A DNA stretch of 64,000 nucleotides from Pontibacter roseus DSM 17521. Its GTDB lineage: Bacteria; Bacteroidota; Bacteroidia; Cytophagales; Hymenobacteraceae. The stretch's first letter is position 1. Every line of letters begins with the position of its first letter. The notes under the pieces are model-generated. The model worked only from the letters and a program-made list of their open reading frames with translations, ran no database searches and was not told the origin of the DNA. The stretch covers positions 630,833-694,832 of the forward strand of contig NZ_KB890762.1 in NCBI RefSeq assembly GCF_000373265.1, written 5' to 3'. Shown here piece by piece: positions 34,801 to 42,584 of the stretch. The position numbers and the translations under genes are program-made.

Positions 34801-36288
34801 GGAACAAGCGTGCGACTCCGGCCGGTTATCATGACTGCCTCCGTGGCTGCGCTGGGCTTCTTACCGATGGCACTTTCCGGGTCTGCCGGGGCCGAGGTGC
34901 AGCGCCCACTGGCTACAGTAGTGATTGGTGGCCTGTTCACCTCCACGCTGCTTACGCTGGTGGTACTGCCGGTGCTCTATTATATTTTCTCTTCCAAGGA
35001 AAAGCCTTCCAAAGAAGAACCAGTACGCAGGGCTGTACCGGCACACGTGATTGCCTGGTTCTTGCTTGGTGCAGGAACGTTGGACACTTATACCGCTCAG
35101 GCACAGGAGGCAAAGCAGCCGCTTTCGCTGCAGCAGAGTATCGAATATGCCAAGACGAACAACCTAGGACTGAAGAGCGCGCAGTACAGTGTGGAGCGGG
35201 AACAGGCCCTACGTGGTGCGGCCACCGATTTGCCCAAGACCAACATAAACTACAGTCGCGGACAAATCAGCACCATGAACCAGGATGAGTACATATCCGC
35301 TTCCCAGCAATTCGCCTTCCCGACGGTATACCGTGACCAGGCAAAGCTGGCGGATGCCACCATCCAACAGGCGGAGGCCCAGAAGCACATTGTGGAGCGG
35401 GAACTGGTACGGGATGTGAAGCTGGCCTGGTACCTAATGCAGTACCACAACGAGCGCCTGCAACTGCTGCAACAGCAGGACAGCCTGTATGGTCGCTTCA
35501 CGCGTGCCGCCACCATTCGTTTTAAAACAGGTGAGACAGGCTACCTGGAGCAGGCCACGGCTGAGACCCGCAGCCTGGCTATGCGTACTGAGCTCCAACA
35601 GGCACAGGCAGACTTGCAGATAGTTGAGCGTCGCCTGAGACAGCTGCTGCAGGCGCAAGAACCGCTGGCTTTCAATCTGGAGGAGTTGACGAAACGTGAG
35701 CTGAAGGTGCTGACTGATAGCACTGCGGCCTCAGCCAATCCTTATGCTGCCTTCCTGCAGAGCGAACTCAACCTGGCCCAGCGTCAGAAAAAACTGGAGC
35801 AATCGCGTATTCTGCCTGACTTTACGGTGGGCTACTTCAACCAGACCTTTAAAGGCGAGACTCCCCGAGACACCCCGGGCAGGGTGTATACCTCCAGCGA
35901 CCGCTTCACAGGTATAGAGGCAGGTATAGCCATACCCCTGTGGTTCGGTGCGCAGAAGTCCCGTATCAAGGCGGCAAAACTGAATGAGGAGGCGGTGAAG
36001 AACCAGGTGACCTACCAGCAGCAGCTATTGCTGACTGAACTGCAGAACCTGACGCAGGAACTGCAGAAGCACAGTACGACGCTCTCCTTCTTCGAACAGG
36101 GCGCCCTAAAGCAGGCCGACCGATTGTCCAAAGCCGCTGAACTCAGCTTCCGTACCGGCGACATCGACTACGTGGAGTATGTGCAGGCGCTTGACCAGGC
36201 CTATCAGCTTAAGACGAATTACCTCAACGCCCTGAGGGATTACAACCAAACCATCATCAGCTTAGAATTCACAGCAGGAATCGAATAA
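31891..36288 (+). CDS. CzcA-type heavy-metal RND pump fused to a TolC-like outer-membrane factor
   Basis: The 1465-residue protein has two parts. Residues 1 to about 1040 are a full heavy-metal-efflux RND pump with two sets of six helices and large periplasmic loops. The helix-4 segment AIDFGLIVDGAVIIVEG has the Asp-Phe-Gly and Asp-Gly pattern of divalent-cation (Co/Zn/Cd) pumps, with Gly where Asn is usual. Residues about 1075-1465 are a TolC/CzcC-type outer-membrane factor (LSLQQSIEYAKTNNLGLKS at its start). Between them is a hydrophobic segment with RR before it and AQAQ after it, like a signal peptide. Such fusions are known in Bacteroidota. It overlaps no neighbour and is two bases from the adaptor gene. 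Confidence 0.9.
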   Translation: MFNRIIDFSIHNKLVVGLMVLVLIVWGTYSLTQLPVDAVPDITNNQVQVVTSSPTLAAQEVERFITTPIEMALANVPDVEEMRSVSRFGLSVITVVFDDDVDQYLARQMITERLGDASRQIPEQMGTPELAPVTTGLGEIYQYVLVQDPESPKKYDATELRTIQDWIVRRQLLGTPGVADVSSYGGFLKEYEVAVNPNSLRSMNLTVADVIGALEKNNESTGAAYIEKNQSAYFIRGLGQANTLEDIEKIVVSSRDGMPVLVRDVAQVQYGHPVRYGALTRNTEGEVVGGIVLMLKGANSSEVIQNVQDKVAEIQESLPEGIIIEAYLDRSDLVEKAINTVATNLIEGGLIVIFVLVLLLGNLRAGLVVASVIPLSMLFALGMMNVFGVSGNLMSLGAIDFGLIVDGAVIIVEGVLHFIAVKNKNLPLRRLTQREMDLEVKSAASSIMNSAAFGMLIILIVYLPIMALVGIEGKMFKPMAQTVSFAILGAFILSLTYVPMVSTLLLSKKTKHKPNISDRIMAAIERAYMPIIRVALRSKALVVGAAVLLFAFSLLVFSRMGGEFLPDLEEGDFAMDLRLVPGASLTQTIETTTKASEILLTQFPEVTEVIGKIGTAEIPTDPMPIEAADVMILLKDKDEWTSASTRQELAAKMDEALKVLPGVNYGFQQPIQLRFNELMTGARQDVAIKIFGEDLDQLSDLADQVDRLIAPVAGVQDIYVEEVTGLPQIVVDYNRARMSQYGLQVADVNAVLRTAFAGQTAGAIYEGDRRFDLVVRMEGTARQDLKDIENLFIPLPGGGQVPMQQVADIRFEEGPMQISREEGRRRIVVGFNVRERDVESIVSEIQQKLNQELPLPVGYYITYGGQFENLVAAKQRLSVAVPAALLLILALLYFTFNSVKQSLLIFTAIPLSAIGGIFALWLRDMPFSISAGVGFIALFGVAVLNGIVLIGYFNQLKKEGIEDVYERVLLGTSVRLRPVIMTASVAALGFLPMALSGSAGAEVQRPLATVVIGGLFTSTLLTLVVLPVLYYIFSSKEKPSKEEPVRRAVPAHVIAWFLLGAGTLDTYTAQAQEAKQPLSLQQSIEYAKTNNLGLKSAQYSVEREQALRGAATDLPKTNINYSRGQISTMNQDEYISASQQFAFPTVYRDQAKLADATIQQAEAQKHIVERELVRDVKLAWYLMQYHNERLQLLQQQDSLYGRFTRAATIRFKTGETGYLEQATAETRSLAMRTELQQAQADLQIVERRLRQLLQAQEPLAFNLEELTKRELKVLTDSTAASANPYAAFLQSELNLAQRQKKLEQSRILPDFTVGYFNQTFKGETPRDTPGRVYTSSDRFTGIEAGIAIPLWFGAQKSRIKAAKLNEEAVKNQVTYQQQLLLTELQNLTQELQKHSTTLSFFEQGALKQADRLSKAAELSFRTGDIDYVEYVQALDQAYQLKTNYLNALRDYNQTIISLEFTAGIE

Positions 36289-36289
36289 C

Positions 36290-37462
36290 ATGACAGTATC
36301 AACCATAAGAATCATCGCCCTTTGCGGTCTCCTCAGCTTGTTTGGCTGCTCCGAGCAAGAGCAGGCTAAACAGCCAGAGGCCGCCACGGCAGAACCAGCC
36401 GCCACCACGTCGCCCTTTGTGGTAGCCTTTTCGGCGGAACAGCAGAAAGTAAGCGGCATCGAACTCGGCTCCATCCAGAACCACAGCCTTTCGGCACGGG
36501 TGCCGGCTAACGGCCAGCTTCAACTGCCGCCCCAGAACATAGCCAGTATCAACCCGTTAATGGGCGGCGTGGTGCGCAGCATACCTGTCAAAGAAGGGGA
36601 CTACGTGCAGAAGGGGAAAGTCCTGGCCACCATCCAGAACCCGGAGCTCATCAAATTGCAGGAGGAGTACCTGACCACTCGGAACCAGCTGCGCTTTGCG
36701 GAGCAGGACTATGAGCGGCAGCGCACCTTGAATGAGGAACAGGTAGGTTCCCGCAAGCGGTTTGAACAATCTGAATCTGATGTGAAAGTGCAACGCGCGC
36801 GCCTACAGGCCTTGCAAACGCACCTAACCGCTATGGGCGTTTCGCCCAAAAACGTAGAAGCGGGAAGAATCACCTCTACCTTGTCCATCACAGCCCCTAT
36901 CAGCGGTTATGTGCAGGGCATCGATGTGAACATGGGCAGCTACGCACAGCCAGGCCAGCAGATGTTCCAGTTGGTGGACAATTCCCACCTGCACCTGGAA
37001 CTGAATGTCTTTGAGAAGGACTTTGGAAAGATGGAGAAAGGGCAGAAGGTGCTCTTCACGCTTCCTAACGTGGCAAGCGAGCCGCTAGAAGCAGAAGTAT
37101 TCGCGCTTGGGAAAGCTTTTGAAGGAGACTCGCGTATGGTAATGGTACACGCTGAGTTGGAGAACAATAAAAACGCGAAGCTGCTGCCAGGCATGTACGT
37201 GAACGCCCAGATACTGGCAGGAAGACAGGAACTGCCGTCCCTGCCCGAGGAAGCGGTGGTTCGCTACAAGGGCAAGCACTATGTTTTTGTGAAGGAAGGG
37301 CCGAGCACCTTCCGGATGGAAGAGGTAGAGACCGGTGTAGCCGAAGAAGGCTTTACGGAAGTCAGGCCTATTAAAGAATTGCCACAGGATGCACAGGTGG
37401 TGACGAAGGGCGCGTATTACATTCTGGCCGAGAAGATGAAATCGGAAGTGGCCGAGGATTAA
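36290..37462 (+). CDS. Periplasmic adaptor subunit of the heavy-metal RND efflux system (CzcB/CusB-like)
   Basis: The 390-residue lipoprotein (FGC motif, Cys near residue 20) bridges the RND pump and the outer-membrane channel. VRSIPVKEGDYVQKGKVLATIQNPEL is the first biotinyl-lipoyl half, a helical hairpin follows (about 120-190, LQEEYLTTRNQLRFAEQDYERQRTL), then ITAPISGYVQGIDVNMGSYAQPG, the beta-barrel domain with FEKDFGKMEKGQKVLFTLPN, and a membrane-proximal domain. There is no Met/His-rich copper-binding tail, in line with a divalent-cation pump. It starts one base after the pump stop, so translation is coupled. A hairpin terminator closes the operon. Confidence 0.92.
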   Translation: MTVSTIRIIALCGLLSLFGCSEQEQAKQPEAATAEPAATTSPFVVAFSAEQQKVSGIELGSIQNHSLSARVPANGQLQLPPQNIASINPLMGGVVRSIPVKEGDYVQKGKVLATIQNPELIKLQEEYLTTRNQLRFAEQDYERQRTLNEEQVGSRKRFEQSESDVKVQRARLQALQTHLTAMGVSPKNVEAGRITSTLSITAPISGYVQGIDVNMGSYAQPGQQMFQLVDNSHLHLELNVFEKDFGKMEKGQKVLFTLPNVASEPLEAEVFALGKAFEGDSRMVMVHAELENNKNAKLLPGMYVNAQILAGRQELPSLPEEAVVRYKGKHYVFVKEGPSTFRMEEVETGVAEEGFTEVRPIKELPQDAQVVTKGAYYILAEKMKSEVAED

Positions 37463-37490
37463 GCTCTGGCAATAAAACTGCCTAAAATAA

Positions 37491-37524
37491 AACAGCACCG
37501 GTCCACAAGTGAGCCGGTGCTGTT
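37491..37524 (+). terminator. Terminator after the metal-efflux operon
   Basis: AACAGCACCGG (37491-37501) pairs with CCGGTGCTGTT (37514-37524); the 12-base loop contains a further CAC/GTG pair. A short T-rich tail follows. Confidence 0.75.
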
Positions 37525-37645
37525 ATTATGTGAAAGGATTTATTCGTAAATAAACTTTCAACTTTTAGCCGTTCTTTTATACGGCTATTAGATTGTGTAG
37601 GGTTACAAACTTTTGAAAATAATTTACTTTTTCAAAAAATAAGGG

Positions 37646-38365
37646 TTAGGAGGCTCTGTTGGCTACCAGAATCGGCTCTAGCACGGTCCAGACATTATCA
37701 GCTAAAATCCTTTGCCCTTCTATGGTAGGATGTATGCCATCGCCTTGGTTCAGTGCCCGTTCTCCGGCAACGCCCTCCAGCAGGAATGGAATCAAAGCTA
37801 CCTCCTTGTCTTTGGCCAAGCGCGTGTATACCTCCTGGAATTCCTTGGTAAACCGCTGCCCCATGCTCGGTGGCATCTGCATACCTGCCAGAATAATCTC
37901 CGCTTCAGGGTTCTTCTCCCGCACCTTGTCAATGATTGTAGCCAGGTTGTCGTAGGTCGAGGCCGGGTCTATACCTCTCAAGCCGTCATTCGCTCCCAGT
38001 TCAAGTACAAAAACATCAATCGGCTGTTTCAAAAGCCAGTCAATGCGGCTTTTCCCGCCAGCGGATGTCTCTCCGCTCAAACCTGCATTCACTGCTTTGT
38101 AAGGGAGCCCCAGCGAGTCTATGCGCGCCTGCAGCAAGGCGGGAAAAGCCTGGTCGGGCTCCAATCCGTATCCTGCCGTAAGGCTGTTGCCAAAAAATAC
38201 AATGGTCTTGGTGCGTTCGGTTTTGGTGTTCTCACCCGCCACAGTGGCCTGGGCGCCTGCTTCCTGCTCGGCCTGCACGCGTTCCGTTGTGCCGGCCTGC
38301 TCGCAGCCGGAGGCAAGCAGCAACAGGGACAGGAGCAGGGAGATAAGCTTGCTATTTTTCTTCAT
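37646..38365 (-). CDS. SGNH/GDSL hydrolase, arylesterase / TesA-like lipoprotein
   Basis: The 239-residue protein has a lipobox (LLASGC, Cys near residue 21), so it is membrane-anchored outside the cytoplasm. The SGNH blocks are visible: IVFFGNSLTAGYGLEPDQAF with the catalytic Ser in block I, GLSGETSAGG for block II, LELGANDGLRG for block III with the conserved Asn, and DGIHPTIEGQRILADN for block V with Asp and His. It hydrolyses esters or thioesters; E. coli TesA is the closest model. It is divergent from a YbbA-like ABC gene, the same order as tesA-ybbA-ybbP in E. coli, which strengthens the TesA reading. Confidence 0.88.
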   Translation of the reverse strand: MKKNSKLISLLLSLLLLASGCEQAGTTERVQAEQEAGAQATVAGENTKTERTKTIVFFGNSLTAGYGLEPDQAFPALLQARIDSLGLPYKAVNAGLSGETSAGGKSRIDWLLKQPIDVFVLELGANDGLRGIDPASTYDNLATIIDKVREKNPEAEIILAGMQMPPSMGQRFTKEFQEVYTRLAKDKEVALIPFLLEGVAGERALNQGDGIHPTIEGQRILADNVWTVLEPILVANRAS

Positions 38366-38511
38366 GTATGTGATTTTTTCCTAAATTTAGTCTTAACGTA
38401 TGTAAAACCTATAACGTCCTGTATTAGTTATTAGGTTCGGGGCGCAGCAACCGGCTCCAGACAGTGAAACAGGTGCTGGCCCTTTCGTCCATCAAACCAA
38501 ACACAAACAGC

Positions 38512-39231
38512 GTGTCTACTATACTCGAAATAAACAACCTACGCAAAACCTACGACAGTGGCGACCGCCACCTGACGGTGCTGGAAGGCATCAATTTCAA
38601 ACTCCAGGCGGGCGACACCTGCTCCATCGTGGGCCCCTCCGGGAGCGGCAAGACCACTTTGCTTGGCCTATGCGCCGGCCTTGACCGCGCCAGTAGCGGC
38701 TCCGTCATCCTAAACGGTGTTACCCTCGACAACCTCAGTGAGGACAAACGGGCACAGGTTCGAAATCAGTACGTTGGCTTTATCTTTCAGAACTTTCAGC
38801 TAATACCTACACTCACGGCACTGGAGAACGTAATGGTGCCGCTGGAGCTGCGGGGCGAACGCAACGTGCAGCAACAGGCAATGGAACTGTTGGCCAGGGT
38901 AGGGCTGGCAGAAAGGCATGACCATTACCCGACGCAGCTTTCAGGAGGAGAGCAGCAGCGCGTGTCACTCGCACGGGCCTTCTCAAACAGACCCACCATT
39001 CTCTTTGCAGATGAGCCCACCGGCAACCTGGACGAGGAGACAGGCGAGAAGGTAGAGCGGCTGCTCTTCGACCTCAACCGTGAGGCGGGCACCACCCTGG
39101 TACTGGTGACGCACGACCTGGAACTGGCCGAGAAAACACAGCGCATCATCCGCATCAAAGGGGGGCACGTTGTATCTGACACGGGAGCCCCGGAAATCGT
39201 GCAGCAGCAGAACGGAGCCCCACAGCTGTAG
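38512..39231 (+). CDS. ABC transporter ATP-binding protein, YbbA/LolD-like
   Basis: The ATPase has Walker [10 protein letters not shown], the Q-loop [16 protein letters not shown], signature [15 protein letters not shown], Walker [13 protein letters not shown] and the switch His in [11 protein letters not shown]. The sequence [33 protein letters not shown] is typical of the MacB/LolD/YbbA type that works with an FtsX-like permease. I take the GTG at 38512 ([18 protein letters not shown], 239 residues); the frame also has a GTG at 38464. It is followed after 51 bases by its permease. Known homologues drive lipid or lipoprotein movement in the envelope, but the substrate is not established. Confidence 0.88.
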   Translation: MSTILEINNLRKTYDSGDRHLTVLEGINFKLQAGDTCSIVGPSGSGKTTLLGLCAGLDRASSGSVILNGVTLDNLSEDKRAQVRNQYVGFIFQNFQLIPTLTALENVMVPLELRGERNVQQQAMELLARVGLAERHDHYPTQLSGGEQQRVSLARAFSNRPTILFADEPTGNLDEETGEKVERLLFDLNREAGTTLVLVTHDLELAEKTQRIIRIKGGHVVSDTGAPEIVQQQNGAPQL

Positions 39232-39282
39232 CTATACCTTACATCAATACATCAAGTTAACCTTCTTAACTTCAAGTATACC

Positions 39283-41856
39283 TTGCCTGAACAAGACCTT
39301 CAATCAGATAAAAAACCTAAACTGAACATACCCTGGCTGCTCAAGATGGCCTGGCGCGATACGCGCCGAAGCCGTGGCAAACTGGTGCTGTTCCTTTCGT
39401 CCATTGTGCTGGGTATAGCCGCCCTGGTGGCCATTAACTCTTTCCGCGATAGCCTGCAGGTAGCCATAGATGACAAAGCAAGAACGCTGATAGGGGCAGA
39501 TTTTGTGATGGGCATGAACAAAGAGCCCGACTCCCTGTCCATGGCGCTGATAGACTCAGTCAAGACGCTGGGGGAGCGCTCCGATGAGAACCGCATGCTC
39601 TCCATGGTCTATTTTGTGAAAACCAATGCCACCCGCCTTGTGCAGGTGCGGGCTCTGGAGGGTGGCTTTCCTTATTTCGGGTCCATTGAAACAGAACCGG
39701 CAGCGGCGAGCCGCACCTTCCGGGAAGACAGACGCGCCTTAGTAGACTACAACCTGATGTTGCAGTACGAGGCCAAACCCGGAGATTCCATTCGGGTGGG
39801 AAACCTGACTTTTGCCATTGAAGGAGCGCTCCACCGCATACCTGGACAGACAGCCATGACGGCCGCCGTAGCGCCTGTGGTGTACATCCCACGACAGTAC
39901 CTGCCGGAAACGGGCCTGGTGCAGCGAGGCAGCCGCGTCTCCTATTACTATTACTATGACTTGGATAATAGTGTCCAGCCTGACACGCTGGGCAGCCGTC
40001 TGGAATCGCGTATGGAGGAATATGGCCTCTTCTACGACACTGTGGAAACCCGGAAGCAGAGCATGGGGCGCTCCTATGACGAATTGGCCCGTTTTCTGGC
40101 GCTCGTCGGCTTTGTGGCGCTTTTGTTGGGTTGTGTGGGAGTAGCCAGTGCCGTGCACGTATACATGCGGGACAAATTGGCTACCATTGGCATTTTGCGT
40201 TGCCTGGGCATGAGCGGGAAACGGGCCTTTCTGGTATACCTGTTCCAGGTGATGGGTATGGGCTTACTGGGAGGACTGGCAGGCGCCGCCTTGGGTAGTG
40301 TGGTCCAACTACTGCTTCCCAAGTTGTTCCAATCCTTCCTGCCGGTGCAAGTAGAGGCCTATTTCTCATTCACGGCGGCGGCACAGGGCATTATGTTAGG
40401 TGTGATTGTGTCGGTGCTGTTTGCCTTGCTGCCGTTGCTCAGCATCCGGCAGGTATCGCCGCTCATCACCTTGCGGGCCAGTATTGAACATTTAACGAAC
40501 CAGAAAGACCCGTTACGCTGGTCCGTTTATGGTTTGATTCTCGCTTTCATTCTCGTGTTTTCACGGTGGCAAATGGGCACTTGGTGGCAGGCGCTGGCGT
40601 TTACAGGTGGGGTGATTGCCGCTTTCCTGGTCTTGGCGCTGCTCGCAAAAGGCCTTTCTTGGACGGTGAAACGCTATTTCCCAAAGCACTGGGGCTACGT
40701 GTGGCGCCAAGGATTGGCGAACCTATACCGCCCGAACAACCAAACTTTGCTGCTCATGGTCTCCATCGGGCTTGGTACAGCGCTGATTGGCACGCTTTAC
40801 ATGGTGCAGCGGACACTCCTGAGCGAGGTATCCATTGCAGGCAGCGAAGACCAGCCTAATCTGGTACTATTCGACATCCAGAATTCGCAGCGCGATCAGG
40901 TGGCGGAGCTAACGAAAGAACAAGGCCTTCCTATCCTATACTTCGACCCGATTGTGACGGTGCGGCTGGAGCAGATAAAGCAACTGACCCTAGCCGATGT
41001 CCGCAAAGACACAACTCTGGATATCGGCCCTAGGAACTTCACCCGCGAGTACAGGGTGACCTACCGCGACCACCTCAGCGACTCAGAAGAAACAGAAAGC
41101 GGAACCTGGAGCGAGAACCAATACCAAGAGGGGGAGCTGGTGCCGGTGTCGCTGGAAGAAGGTTATGCGGAGCGAATCAAGGTGCAGGTAGGGGATTCAC
41201 TCATCTTCAATGTGCAGGGAGCTTCTATACCTGCCCGAGTAGCCCACCTGCGTCGCGTGGACTGGAATCGCGTCCAGACCAACTTCCAGGTGCTCTTTCC
41301 GAAAGGCGTGCTGGAGGAGGCGCCGCAGTTCCATGTGCTCATGACCCGGAGCGACAATGAGCAACAGGCGGCCCAGTTCCAGCGGCGTGTAGTGGAGACC
41401 TTTCCGAACGTTTCGGCCATAGGCCTCGATTTGATTCTGCGCACACTGGATGAGGTTGTAAGCCAGATTTCGTTCGTCATCCAGTTCATGGCCCTTTTCA
41501 GCATTTTCACGGGCTTGCTGGTGCTGGTGGGTTCGGTAAACGTAAGTAAATTTCAGCGAGTGCAGGAAAGCGTGCTGCTGCGTACTTTAGGGGCTAACAA
41601 AAAACAGATTTTGGGTATAACCTTCATGGAGTACCTCCTGTTGGGCATCCTAGCCGCGGCAACCGGCTGTGTCATTGCTTTTGGAGCCGCTTGGGCTCTG
41701 GCCGTCTATAGCTTCGAGATGGAATTTGTGCCGGTACTCTGGCCGATGGTCGTCATCTTCGCGCTAGTCGTGCTGCTCACTGTGGCCGTGGGGCTTTTGA
41801 ACAGCCGGGGTATTCTCAACAGACCACCGCTGGAGGTGCTCCGCCGCGAAGCATAA
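39283..41856 (+). CDS. FtsX-like ABC transporter permease, YbbP-like
   Basis: The 857-residue protein has an N-terminal membrane helix near 30-50 after WLLKMAWRDTRRSRGKL, a long periplasmic region, a cluster of three helices near 265-410 (first FtsX domain: LVGFVALLLGCVGVASAVHVYM), more helices near 415-500, a second periplasmic region and a C-terminal FtsX domain near 725-850 (FSIFTGLLVLVGSVNVSKFQ). This double-FtsX layout is that of YbbP. The start is not ATG: I take TTG at 39283, because the only nearby ATG (39346) would cut into the conserved N-terminus. It pairs with the ATPase upstream. The stop is followed by a strong terminator that contains the iterated motif. Confidence 0.88.
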   Translation: MPEQDLQSDKKPKLNIPWLLKMAWRDTRRSRGKLVLFLSSIVLGIAALVAINSFRDSLQVAIDDKARTLIGADFVMGMNKEPDSLSMALIDSVKTLGERSDENRMLSMVYFVKTNATRLVQVRALEGGFPYFGSIETEPAAASRTFREDRRALVDYNLMLQYEAKPGDSIRVGNLTFAIEGALHRIPGQTAMTAAVAPVVYIPRQYLPETGLVQRGSRVSYYYYYDLDNSVQPDTLGSRLESRMEEYGLFYDTVETRKQSMGRSYDELARFLALVGFVALLLGCVGVASAVHVYMRDKLATIGILRCLGMSGKRAFLVYLFQVMGMGLLGGLAGAALGSVVQLLLPKLFQSFLPVQVEAYFSFTAAAQGIMLGVIVSVLFALLPLLSIRQVSPLITLRASIEHLTNQKDPLRWSVYGLILAFILVFSRWQMGTWWQALAFTGGVIAAFLVLALLAKGLSWTVKRYFPKHWGYVWRQGLANLYRPNNQTLLLMVSIGLGTALIGTLYMVQRTLLSEVSIAGSEDQPNLVLFDIQNSQRDQVAELTKEQGLPILYFDPIVTVRLEQIKQLTLADVRKDTTLDIGPRNFTREYRVTYRDHLSDSEETESGTWSENQYQEGELVPVSLEEGYAERIKVQVGDSLIFNVQGASIPARVAHLRRVDWNRVQTNFQVLFPKGVLEEAPQFHVLMTRSDNEQQAAQFQRRVVETFPNVSAIGLDLILRTLDEVVSQISFVIQFMALFSIFTGLLVLVGSVNVSKFQRVQESVLLRTLGANKKQILGITFMEYLLLGILAAATGCVIAFGAAWALAVYSFEMEFVPVLWPMVVIFALVVLLTVAVGLLNSRGILNRPPLEVLRREA

Positions 41857-41877
41857 TCCTTCTAAAACAAATTTTAA

Positions 41878-41920
41878 AACCAAAAGAGGTATAGCTTCGC
41901 CGGCTATACCTCTTTTGGTT
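41878..41920 (+). terminator. Terminator whose stem is an inverted pair of the iterated motif
   Basis: Arms 41878-41895 and 41903-41920 pair perfectly over 18 bp around TTCGCCG. The inner parts are AGGTATAGC and GCTATACCT, and a run of T follows at 41919-41925. This ends the ABC operon. Confidence 0.9.
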
Positions 41921-41988
41921 TTTTTGCTCTGTTGTAAAGTGGCTCATATGCTATACCTGCTAGGGAATGCGAAACAGATATAAAATAA

Positions 41989-42016
41989 AAAAGGGATCTC
42001 TTGAAAGATCCCTTTT
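41989..42016 (-). terminator. Terminator for the CoA-binding protein gene (minus strand)
   Basis: AAAAGGGATCT (41989-41999) pairs with AGATCCCTTTT (42006-42016). On the minus strand it is followed by a T-rich tract, about 110 bases after the stop at 42124. Confidence 0.65.
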
Positions 42017-42123
42017 CCCTAAATAAACATAGACAACCAATGCCATCTGTTTATTTTGATTATACTAGCTTATACGACCCAGGCATGCACAGGTTTAGGT
42101 CTATCTGAAATATTTTAAAAATT

Positions 42124-42486
42124 TTAGTAGGTATCAGAAGCCAGCATCACGAGGGTACAATGGTGCAGCGTCTCGATGTTGGCATCTTCCGCCATCTGCT
42201 CTAGTTCCCTGTTCTCAGTACCTGGATTGAAGATGATGCGCTTGGGCTTGAGCGACAGGATGTAGTCATACCAGGAGGGCTGATTCTGTGGGCCTACGTA
42301 CAGCGTCACGGTATCAACCCCTTCAATCGTCTGTTCCTTGTCCGTGATGATGGCTTGACCGCCTACTTCCCCTTTTCTAATGCCCACTGGCACCACCTCA
42401 TGGCCGTTCTGCTGCAGTTTATGTATGGCTTTGTAGGCAAACCGGGATGGGTTATCCGTGGCGCCTAATACGAGTGTCTTTTTCAT
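42124..42486 (-). CDS. CoA-binding domain protein (YccU-like)
   Basis: The 120-residue protein is a single Rossmann-type CoA-binding domain. LVLGATDNPSRFAYKAIHKL is the first strand-loop-helix, VVPVGIRKGEVGG is the second strand, and RIIFNPGTENRELEQMAED lies near the end. Proteins of this type bind CoA or a dinucleotide but have no known reaction. I take the ATG at 42486 (MKKTLVLGATDN); an open frame reaches 42513. The gene is alone, with an AT-rich 3' region holding its hairpin. Confidence 0.82.
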   Translation of the reverse strand: MKKTLVLGATDNPSRFAYKAIHKLQQNGHEVVPVGIRKGEVGGQAIITDKEQTIEGVDTVTLYVGPQNQPSWYDYILSLKPKRIIFNPGTENRELEQMAEDANIETLHHCTLVMLASDTY

Positions 42487-42584
42487 AGCTTTATTCAATG
42501 ATTGGTAATTCAAGCTTATTTAACAGGCGCTTTACCTAAAACGTTACAAAGCAAGGCAGTATGAGTTGAATGCTATGCCTGTTC

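Noticed and set aside
37566..37587. Hairpin TAGCCGT/ACGGCTA between the efflux operon and the esterase gene
   Set aside because: The 7-bp stem with no T-tail could arise by chance, and a better terminator lies just upstream.
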